Source: Streptomyces nymphaeiformis
Lineage (GTDB): Bacteria; Actinomycetota; Actinomycetes; Streptomycetales; Streptomycetaceae
Assembly (NCBI RefSeq): GCF_014203895.1
Contig: NZ_JACHJY010000002.1
Coordinates: 434,001 to 498,000 of the forward strand
Direction: 5' to 3'
Length of the DNA: 64,000 nt
The notes under the pieces are model-generated. The model saw nothing but the letters and a program-made list of their open reading frames with translations, had not been told where the DNA came from and did not search any database. A program made the translations under genes and the position numbers. Below, one piece after another: positions 57,575 to 64,000 of the stretch (positions are counted from its first letter, which is position 1; each line of letters begins with the position of its first letter).

Positions 57575-58617
57575 ACGGGTTCTCCTGTCGATGGGGCGGG
57601 CACGGGGCGGGCCCCGTGGGTACGGGCGAGTTCGGTGGTGAGCTCGACGAGACGGCCGAGGACGCCGGGAGCCAGATGGTGGCCCATGCCCGCGATCTCC
57701 ACGTGCCGGGCGCCGCGGATCGCGGCGGCCGTGGCGCGGCCACCGCTGGGATGCACCATGAGGTCGCGGTCCCCGTGCACGACCAGCGTGGGCGCGGTGA
57801 TCCGGCGCAGTTCGGCGGTGCGGTCGCCGGAGGCGCGGATGGCGTCGATCTGCCGGGCCACCGGCGCGCCGGAGCGACCGCCTCCCGTGCGCTCCCACAC
57901 GGCGGTCGCCCAGGCCCGCTCCCACGCCTCGTCGGGCGGGAAGCCGGGGCCGCCGATGTGCGCCATCAACTCCAGGTGCCGGGTCACGGACTCCTCGACG
58001 GTGGCGGCCGCGGGCTTGACCAGCCGCGCGACGGTCGACCAGGCGGGCCGGCCGACCCGACGGTCGCCGGTGGTAGAGAAGATCGAGGTGAGAGTGGCGA
58101 CCCGGTCGGGGTGGCGGGCCGCGAGGGTCTGCCCGATCATGCCGCCCATCGACATGCCGACCACGTGGGCCCGGTCGATGCCCAGGGCGTCCAGGAGGCC
58201 CAGGGCGTCGGCGGCCATGTCGGCCAGGTCGTACGCGTCGGGGCGGGGCCGGGCCAGCAGCTGGCGCGTCCGGCCCGGCGGCGGCGCGGCGATCCGGCTG
58301 GACCGGCCGGCGTCCCGGTTGTCGAACCGCACCACCCGGAAGCCGCGGTCGGTGAACCCGTCCACCAGAGGGGCCGGCCAGGAGGTGAGGTCGAGGCCGA
58401 GGCCGGCGACCAGCAGCAGCGGTTCGCCGTCGGCCGGGCCGTGCACCCGGTACGCGAGCCGAGGGCCGGCCGGCAGGTCGACGAACAGGTCCTCGGCGGC
58501 GGCTCCGCCTTCCGGCGTGGTCGCGGTGCCCCTGGTCACGGCGGCTCCCTCTTCCGGGGCCGCCGGGGTCCCGCGGGTCACGGCGGTGTCTGCCACGCCG
58601 TCGTCCCTGCCCGTCAC
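57571..58617 (-). CDS. Alpha/beta hydrolase of the monooxygenase cassette
   Basis: A 348-residue esterase-like enzyme with a repeat-rich N-terminal tail (VTRGT..., about 1-40). [34 protein letters not shown] with the Ser nucleophile, [13 protein letters not shown] (Asp) and [11 protein letters not shown] (His) give the full catalytic triad. GTG 58617 overlaps the stop of the monooxygenase gene (GTGA), so the two are coupled. It probably hydrolyses the ester or lactone formed by the monooxygenase. Confidence 0.88.
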   Translation of the reverse strand: MTGRDDGVADTAVTRGTPAAPEEGAAVTRGTATTPEGGAAAEDLFVDLPAGPRLAYRVHGPADGEPLLLVAGLGLDLTSWPAPLVDGFTDRGFRVVRFDNRDAGRSSRIAAPPPGRTRQLLARPRPDAYDLADMAADALGLLDALGIDRAHVVGMSMGGMIGQTLAARHPDRVATLTSIFSTTGDRRVGRPAWSTVARLVKPAAATVEESVTRHLELMAHIGGPGFPPDEAWERAWATAVWERTGGGRSGAPVARQIDAIRASGDRTAELRRITAPTLVVHGDRDLMVHPSGGRATAAAIRGARHVEIAGMGHHLAPGVLGRLVELTTELARTHGARPVPAPSTGEPV

Positions 58618-60116
58618 GCCGTCGCCTCCGCCCGGACGGCGGCCCGGGAGAACACCAGCTCCGGGTCGGCGACGCTGCCGGACCGCAGCAGCCTGACGTC
58701 GTCCCGGTAGTCCATCGAGGTCAGCCACGGCATCCGGTCCCCCTGGCGAGGCAGCGAGTCGACGGCGCGCCGGACGTATCCGGCCCCGAAGTCCAGGAAC
58801 GGACGGGTCGGCATCCCGGGGTCCGCCGGCTCGGGTCGGCAGATGTCGTAGCCGTGGGCGTCCAGGTGGGCGAGGAGACGGCAGAAGTGCTCGCACAGCA
58901 GGCCGATCTTCAGCGTCCAGGAGGAGTTGGTGTAGCCGATGGCGAAGGCGAAGTTCGGCACGCCGGAGAGCATCATGCCCTTGTAGGCCAGGGTGTCCGG
59001 CAGCCGTACCTCCCGGCCGTCGACGGTGAGGCGGATGCCGCCGAACGCCTGCACGTTCAACCCCGTGGCGGTGACGACGACGTCCGCCGCCAGCTCGCGA
59101 CCGGACTCCAGCACGATGCCCTGCTCGGTGAACGTGGCGATCCGATCGGTGACCACCGAGGCCCGGCCCTCGCGGATCGCCCGGAACAGGTCGCCGTCGG
59201 GGACCGCGCACAGCCGCTGGTCCCAGGGGTCGTACGGCGGGTTGAAGTGCAGGTCCACGGGGTAACCGGCAGGCATTTGGCGGGTGTTGACCCATCGGAT
59301 CAGGCGCCGCGCCGCCTTCGGGAACCTCTGGCAGAAGCTCCAGATCAGACGCTGCTGGACGATGTTCTTGCGCCGGGCCAGTGCGTAGCCGCGCCGCTGG
59401 CCGAGGTACTTCTTCAGCGCGTTGGCGACGACGTCGGCGCGCGGTATCGGCAGGACGTACGTCGGCGTGCGCTGCAGCATGGTGACGTGCGCGGCGGTGT
59501 CCGCCATCGCCGGTACCACGGTGACCGCGGTCGCCCCGCTGCCGATCACCACCACGCGCTTGCCCGCGTAGTCGAGCCGCTCCGGCCAGTGCTGCGGGTG
59601 CACGACCGGACCCCGGAACCGGTCCAGGCCCTCGAACCGGGGCGTGAAGCCCTCGTCGTAGCGGTAGTAACCGCCCGCGCAGAACAGCCAGCCGCAGGTC
59701 AGCGTGGAGCGCTCGCCGGTGTCGGTGCGCTCGACCTCGACGGTCCACCGTGCGTCATCGGTCGACCAGGAGGCGCCGAGCACCTTGTGGCGGTACCTGG
59801 TGTGTGCCTCCAGGCCGTTCTCGGCGGCCGCCTGCCGCAGGTAGTCCAGGATCCGGGGCGCGTCGGCGATGGACTGCTCGTCGCGCCAGGGCTTGAACTC
59901 GTAGCCGAAGGTGTGCAGGTCCGAGTCCGACCGGATGCCCGGATAGCGGAACAGGTCCCAGGTCCCGCCGGACGCCTCGCGCGCTTCGAGGATCGCGAAG
60001 CTCTTCGACGGCAGCTCGGTCCTCAGGTACCGGGCGGCGCCGATGCCCGAGATCCCGGCTCCGACGATGAGGACGTCGAGGTGTTCGACGGCGGACCTTG
60101 CGGGGGACGAGGACAC
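58614..60116 (-). CDS. Flavin-dependent Baeyer-Villiger-type monooxygenase
   Basis: A 500-residue FAD/NADPH enzyme. [18 protein letters not shown] binds FAD, and [18 protein letters not shown] binds [27 protein letters not shown] and [13 protein letters not shown] are common to BVMO and related class B monooxygenases. Later [17 protein letters not shown] is the ATG motif. It likely inserts oxygen into a ketone. GTG 60116 is chosen because of GGGAG 6 bases upstream; ATG 60155 is a longer alternative. First gene of the three-gene unit. Confidence 0.88.
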   Translation of the reverse strand: MSSSPARSAVEHLDVLIVGAGISGIGAARYLRTELPSKSFAILEAREASGGTWDLFRYPGIRSDSDLHTFGYEFKPWRDEQSIADAPRILDYLRQAAAENGLEAHTRYRHKVLGASWSTDDARWTVEVERTDTGERSTLTCGWLFCAGGYYRYDEGFTPRFEGLDRFRGPVVHPQHWPERLDYAGKRVVVIGSGATAVTVVPAMADTAAHVTMLQRTPTYVLPIPRADVVANALKKYLGQRRGYALARRKNIVQQRLIWSFCQRFPKAARRLIRWVNTRQMPAGYPVDLHFNPPYDPWDQRLCAVPDGDLFRAIREGRASVVTDRIATFTEQGIVLESGRELAADVVVTATGLNVQAFGGIRLTVDGREVRLPDTLAYKGMMLSGVPNFAFAIGYTNSSWTLKIGLLCEHFCRLLAHLDAHGYDICRPEPADPGMPTRPFLDFGAGYVRRAVDSLPRQGDRMPWLTSMDYRDDVRLLRSGSVADPELVFSRAAVRAEATA

Positions 60117-60231
60117 GGGCAGCTCCCGGCAGTGGTGGTGGAAGGGTGCGTCCATGGTGGTGCCGCCACGGCCCGGCACCAACGTGCAAACAGCACCAGC
60201 CTGATCGCGCGAAGGTGACGATCTGCACCAG

Positions 60232-60237
60232 TACGAT
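60232..60237 (+). promoter_or_regulatory. -10 element, probable leaderless promoter of the PucR-type gene
   Basis: TACGAT ends 6 bases before ATG 60244 and there is no ribosome site. The divergent monooxygenase promoter lies within the same 127-base gap. Confidence 0.45.
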
Positions 60238-60243
60238 GGGCGC

Positions 60244-61461
60244 ATGTCGTGGCAGTCGCCCTCTCCCCGGGTGCGGGAGCTGATCCGCCGGGGCGCCGAG
60301 ATCGCGCTCACCCCCTCGGCCGACTGGCTCGCCGAGCTGGACGCGGCGACCCTCTCCGGCGAAGCCAGGCGACAGATCGCCGCCGATCCCGTGCTGGCTG
60401 CGGGGACACGCCGTACCAACCGCTCCAACCTGCTGTTCTGGGCTGCCTCCAACGTCCGCGCGCCGGGGGAGCCGGTCCCGGCCAACGACACGGAGGCACC
60501 ACTGGCCGTCGCCCGGGACATGATCCGGCGGGGCCTGGACGAATCCGCCCTGGACGCCTACCGGGTCGGCGAGAGCGTCGCCGTGCGGATGTGGACGCAG
60601 ATCGCCTGCTCGCTCACCGGCGATCCACAGGAGCTGCGTGAACTCCTCGACGTGTCCCTGCGCTCCATCTCCGCCTTCGTGGACGACACGGTGGGCGCGA
60701 TCTCGGCCCGGATGCGCGCCGAGCGGGACGAGCTCACCCGCGGCACCCACGCGGAGCGCCGGGAGACCGTCACCCTGCTCCTCGAGGGGGCTCCGATCAC
60801 CCGGGAGCGCGCAGAGAGCCGCCTCGGCTACCGGCTGCAGCCGACGCACACCGCCGCGATCGTCTGGACCGAGGCCCCCGACGCCGACCTGAGCCGGCTC
60901 GACCGGGCGGCCGACGCGCTCGCCGAGGCCGCCGGCCAGCTCCGCCCCCTGAGCGTCATCGCCAGCGCCGCCACCCGTTGGCTGTGGGTGCACGGTCGAC
61001 CCGACGGCGACCGGGCGCGCGCCGCACTGGACCAGCTGCCGGACGTGCGGGTCGCGGTCGGCTCCACCGCACCGGGCGTCGACGGCTTCCGCAGCAGCCA
61101 CCTCGACGCCCTGACCACCCAGCAGATGCTCACCCGTCTCACCTCACCGTCCCGGCTGGCCTTCCACCACGAGGTGGAACTCGTCGCCCTGCTCACCGCG
61201 GACCCCGAAGGCGCCGACCGGTTCGTCCAACGCACCCTCGGCGAGCTGGAGACCGCGCCGCCCGAGATCACCGAGACGCTGCGCGTCTTCATCGCCGAAC
61301 AGTGCAACGCCACCCGGGCCGCCGCCCGGCTGTTCACCCACCGCAACACCCTGCTCCGGCGCCTGGCCCGCGCCGACCAGCTCCTGCCGCGCCCGCTCGC
61401 CCAGCACACCGTCGAGGTCGGCACCGCCCTCAAGGTCCTCCAGTGGCGCGGACACCCCTGA
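60244..61461 (+). CDS. PucR/CdaR-type transcriptional regulator
   Basis: A 405-residue regulator. The N-terminal helical sensor-like region precedes a GGDEF-like middle (about 180-290). The C-terminal helix-turn-helix is typical: [37 protein letters not shown]. These proteins respond to small metabolites and often control divergent catabolic genes. Here the opposite strand carries the monooxygenase-hydrolase-SDR cassette, its likely target. Confidence 0.85.
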   Translation: MSWQSPSPRVRELIRRGAEIALTPSADWLAELDAATLSGEARRQIAADPVLAAGTRRTNRSNLLFWAASNVRAPGEPVPANDTEAPLAVARDMIRRGLDESALDAYRVGESVAVRMWTQIACSLTGDPQELRELLDVSLRSISAFVDDTVGAISARMRAERDELTRGTHAERRETVTLLLEGAPITRERAESRLGYRLQPTHTAAIVWTEAPDADLSRLDRAADALAEAAGQLRPLSVIASAATRWLWVHGRPDGDRARAALDQLPDVRVAVGSTAPGVDGFRSSHLDALTTQQMLTRLTSPSRLAFHHEVELVALLTADPEGADRFVQRTLGELETAPPEITETLRVFIAEQCNATRAAARLFTHRNTLLRRLARADQLLPRPLAQHTVEVGTALKVLQWRGHP

Positions 61462-61467
61462 CACCGC

Positions 61468-61510
61468 CGAAGCGCGCTGTGCGTCACCTCGTGGGAGCGG
61501 ACGCGCTTCG
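61468..61510. terminator. Weak hairpin between convergent genes
   Basis: CGAAGCGCG pairs with CGCGCTTCG across a 25-base loop that extends into the end of the glycosyltransferase gene. Loop size makes it a weak terminator candidate. Confidence 0.3.
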
Positions 61511-62884
61511 CGGCTCGACGCTCATCGGGCGGCGTCCGACGCTGCGGCGCCGCGTCCACCACAGGGCGACGACCAGGATTCCCGCCGCCCCGTACGCGGT
61601 GGTCACCCCCACGGCGCCGGTGACCGGGCCGACGAGGTACGCCACCGCGCCGGCCAGGGCGACGCCGAGCCACTCCCAGCGACCGTCCAGGGCGACGAGG
61701 GCGATGAGCAGCAGGGCGTACCAGGAGTAGCCGGGAGTCAGCAGGAGGAACGTCGTGCCCGTCGTCGACAGGGCACCGTGCCAGGGGCGTTCGGGGTCGC
61801 CGCGCCACCACACCGCCGCCGACACCGCCACGATGACCAGCATCGCCACGGGCGGCGCCCACGCGTCGGGCAGCACGAGGCGGAGCAGGGCGTAGCGGCC
61901 GCCCGCGCCCGCGTCGTCGTAGCCCTCCTCCCGGACGTAGCCGCTCAGGTAGCCCAGGACCGAACCGTCGGAGAGGAGGACGTACGGCAGGTACGTCAGC
62001 ACCACCGTCGCCGCGGCCGTCAGCGCCACGGCCGCGACCGTACGGGCCCGCCGGATTCCGGACAGCGCGCCGGGCAGGAGCAGCGCGGGCAACAGCTTCG
62101 CGGCGACGGCCAGACCGAGCAGCACCCCGCCCGTGACGTGACGGCGGCGTGCCACCAGAGCGAGCGCGCCGACCGACAGGAGCACGGCCAGGACGTCCAC
62201 GTGGGCGTTGTCGACGGCCTCGACGGGGACCGCCGGGCACCACGCCCACAGGGCGGCCCGGCGGGGATCCCCGCGCCGCCGCAGAACACCGAGCAGGAGG
62301 CCGCTGACGGCCAGGGCGAGAACGGCCGAGCCCACCTGGAGCCCCTTGTGGCGGACGCCTTCCGGCGACAGGGCGTGGACGAGGAGGAACCAGCCCTCGG
62401 CCACCGGAGGGTAGATCGTGTGGACGGCAGGCCTGTTGATCCGGGTGCACCGGCCGTCGCCGAGGGACGCGAGGGCGGCGCCGTCCCGCTCGCAGACCGC
62501 GGCGCGGGGGAAGAGCCAGTCGTCCCGGAGTCCGGCGAGCGCCGGGTCCGCGGGCGCGTGATCGTACGGCGAGACGCCCGATGCCTGGACCCGGCCGTCC
62601 CACGCGTACCGGTAGGAGTCCGTGCTCGTCCGCGGCGCCGCCACCAGGCCCGTCGCCGTCACCGCGACCGCTCCCGCGAGGACGAGCGGGACGACGTGCC
62701 GGCGGGGGACACGCCGCAGGGCGACCGCGGCCGCCGCGAACACCGCCCACGCGCCCGCGTACCCGGCCAGGAACCCGGTCCCGTGCGCGCCCGCGCGGAG
62801 CAGCAGGGCCAGCGACGCCGTCAGGAGCGCCAGCAGAAGCGTGGTGACGACGAGGGGGAGCGGGAGACGGTGGTCGCGGGTCAT
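61484..62884 (-). CDS. Membrane glycosyltransferase, GT87/DUF2029 family
   Basis: A 466-residue protein with about ten membrane segments. SYRYAWDGRVQASGVSPYDHAPADPAL and NRPAVHTIYPPVAE are the conserved acidic and aromatic loops of the GT87 polyprenol-phosphate-mannose-type transferases. AKLLPALLLP lies in a later helix. It probably adds a sugar from polyprenyl phosphate to an outer glycolipid or glycoprotein. ATG 62884 is the natural start. Divergent from the molybdopterin oxidoreductase. Confidence 0.82.
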   Translation of the reverse strand: MTRDHRLPLPLVVTTLLLALLTASLALLLRAGAHGTGFLAGYAGAWAVFAAAAVALRRVPRRHVVPLVLAGAVAVTATGLVAAPRTSTDSYRYAWDGRVQASGVSPYDHAPADPALAGLRDDWLFPRAAVCERDGAALASLGDGRCTRINRPAVHTIYPPVAEGWFLLVHALSPEGVRHKGLQVGSAVLALAVSGLLLGVLRRRGDPRRAALWAWCPAVPVEAVDNAHVDVLAVLLSVGALALVARRRHVTGGVLLGLAVAAKLLPALLLPGALSGIRRARTVAAVALTAAATVVLTYLPYVLLSDGSVLGYLSGYVREEGYDDAGAGGRYALLRLVLPDAWAPPVAMLVIVAVSAAVWWRGDPERPWHGALSTTGTTFLLLTPGYSWYALLLIALVALDGRWEWLGVALAGAVAYLVGPVTGAVGVTTAYGAAGILVVALWWTRRRSVGRRPMSVEPRSASAPTR

Positions 62885-62988
62885 GGGCGCAGACTGGCAG
62901 CGCGCACGACGGGTGCGGAGGAGACCCGGCGGGGCGTTCGGGTTTCGTAAGGTGTCGGACCGTCCACGGCGCCGCTCGCGGCGGTGTC

Positions 62989-64000
62989 ATGGACGGCATG
63001 ACGTTCCGCATGCCCCGGCCGCCGCGCCCCGCGTTCCGGCCCCCGGCCGTCCGGCCGCCCGCCTTCACCGGGCGCCTCCACGACGCCAGAACCGCGACGG
63101 CCGTCGGCCGGTGGCTCGGCGCGGCGTTCGCCGTCTGCCTCCTCACCGGCCTCGTGAGCCACTACCTCCAGCAGCCGCCCGCCTGGCTCGCCGATCGGCT
63201 GCCCGCACGGCCGGCGTGGGGGTACGCGTTCACCCAGGGCCTCCACGTCGCCACCGGACTGGCGGCGATCGTGCTGCTGCTCGTGAAACTGTGGGCGGTG
63301 TACCCCCGGTTGTTCGTGTGGCCGCCGGTGCGGTCGGTGCGGCACGCGCTGGAGCGCCTGTCCGTCGCGGTCCTCGTGGCCTCGGCCGTCTTCGAGGTGC
63401 TGACGGGGCTGCTCAACATCGTCGAGTGGTACCCGTGGCCCTTCTCCTTCGTCCCCGTCCACTTCGCCGTCGCCTGGGTGGCGACCGGCTCGATCCTGCT
63501 GCACATCGCCGTCAAGGCCCCCGAGATCAGGGACCATTGGAGCCGTCGCTCGGCAGGCACCGAAGCCCTGCCGGTCCAGGACGCCGTCGACCGGCGCTCG
63601 TTGCTCCTCGCCACCGGCGGCGCCGTCGGCGTGGTGACGCTGACGACCGTCGGCCAGTCCTTCACGCCCCTGAAGACGTTCGACCTGCTCGCGCCCCGGC
63701 ACCCCGACCACGGCCCGCAGGGGCTGCCCGTGAACCGGACCGCCGCCGCGGCCGGCGTGACGGCGCGCCGTCTGGCGGGCTGGCGCCTGGAGGTCGCGGG
63801 ACCCCGCCCGTACGTCCTCACGCTCGACGCCCTCGGATCGATGCCCCGAGCCGGAGCCCGGCTGCCGATCGCCTGTGTCGAAGGCTGGAGCGTCGGCGCC
63901 GACTGGGGCGGGGTACGCCTCCGGGACCTCATCGAGCGGGCCGGCGGACGGCCCGGCCGGGACGCCGTGCGGGTGACGTCGCTCGAGGTGAGCGGGGCCT
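62989..64000 (+). CDS. Membrane molybdopterin oxidoreductase (SUOX-like), 3' end outside window
   Basis: Open frame of 337 residues running off the window. A Pro/Arg-rich N-terminus precedes four membrane segments (WLGAAFAVCLLTGLVSHYL, QGLHVATGLAAIVLLLVKLW, LSVAVLVASAVFEVLTGLL, VHFAVAWVATGSILLHIAVK). They have paired His residues that could ligate haem (cytochrome b561-like). A twin-arginine-like DRRSLLLATGG follows. The catalytic part starts with AGWRLEVAGPRPYVLTLDAL and IACVEGWSVGADWGGVRL, where the Cys ligates molybdenum. ATG 62989 is in frame with other ATGs at 62,998 and 63,010. Probably a quinone-linked electron-transfer enzyme. Substrate unknown. Confidence 0.85.
   Translation, partial: MDGMTFRMPRPPRPAFRPPAVRPPAFTGRLHDARTATAVGRWLGAAFAVCLLTGLVSHYLQQPPAWLADRLPARPAWGYAFTQGLHVATGLAAIVLLLVKLWAVYPRLFVWPPVRSVRHALERLSVAVLVASAVFEVLTGLLNIVEWYPWPFSFVPVHFAVAWVATGSILLHIAVKAPEIRDHWSRRSAGTEALPVQDAVDRRSLLLATGGAVGVVTLTTVGQSFTPLKTFDLLAPRHPDHGPQGLPVNRTAAAAGVTARRLAGWRLEVAGPRPYVLTLDALGSMPRAGARLPIACVEGWSVGADWGGVRLRDLIERAGGRPGRDAVRVTSLEVSGA

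Noticed and set aside
1..64000. tRNA, rRNA or transposase genes
   Set aside because: No cloverleaf, conserved rRNA segment, DDE motif or terminal inverted repeat was recognised by eye; a covariance search would be decisive.

Overview
The window is about 70 percent GC or higher with dense, strongly GC3-biased genes, GTG and TTG starts and several apparently leaderless promoters. Together with a class III-type lanthipeptide synthetase, ROK- and PucR-regulated catabolic loci and CpnT/WXG-type N-termini on RHS proteins, this points to a Streptomyces or close actinobacterial chromosome. No rRNA, tRNA, insertion sequence, CRISPR array or replication origin was seen.

Layout. (1) 1-13.2 kb: two large RHS/YD-repeat polymorphic toxins. 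The first is cut by the window edge. Both end in an EndA/Endonuclease_NS_2-type nuclease and each is followed by a different candidate immunity gene (SMI1/KNR4; DUF1963-like). An orphan sugar-binding lipoprotein gene lies between them. (2) 13.3-16.4 kb: a small Fe/2OG-type oxygenase, a membrane protein/winged-helix regulator pair and a secreted tyrosine phosphatase. (3) 16.5-25.3 kb: an operon for 4-hydroxybenzoate degradation through protocatechuate 4,5-cleavage (PobA, fused LigAB, LigC, LigI, LigJ, LigK, plus an aldo/keto reductase), with an IclR regulator and a divergent ModA-like binding protein. (4) 25.3-40.7 kb: a glycan-utilisation locus with GH36 and a phosphodiesterase on one strand, and ROK regulator, ABC importer, secreted GH5, GH35, GH38 and HAD hydrolase on the other. 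(5) 40.7-43.6 kb: a lipoprotein and two tandem secreted paralogues built of three internal repeats. (6) 44-48 kb: a molybdate locus (two-domain molbindin, fused ModBC, ModA, HTH-Mop regulator). (7) 48-53.6 kb: CsbD, CPBP protease, membrane alpha/beta hydrolase, deoxynucleoside kinase and DUF4246 protein. (8) 53.7-56.4 kb: a LanKC-type lanthipeptide synthetase with an adjacent 60-residue precursor. (9) 56.7-61.5 kb: a Baeyer-Villiger-type cassette (flavin monooxygenase, hydrolase, SDR) opposite a PucR-type regulator. (10) 61.5-64 kb: a GT87-type membrane glycosyltransferase and the start of a molybdopterin oxidoreductase cut by the window edge.

How the genes work together. PobA makes protocatechuate, LigAB opens the ring, LigC, LigI, LigJ and LigK carry it to pyruvate and oxaloacetate, and the IclR protein probably senses an aromatic acid. 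In the glycan locus the secreted GH5 would cut polymer outside, the ABC importer would take up oligosaccharides, and the cytoplasmic GH35, GH36 and GH38 enzymes would trim them. ModA/ModBC bring in molybdate, molbindin stores it, and the oxidoreductase at the right edge is a plausible consumer. The part most likely to be new is the lanthipeptide unit: a precursor with a labionin-like T-x2-T-x3-C motif, a LanKC whose cyclase domain has WC and CCG cysteines, and a downstream DUF4246 protein that looks like a non-haem iron oxygenase.
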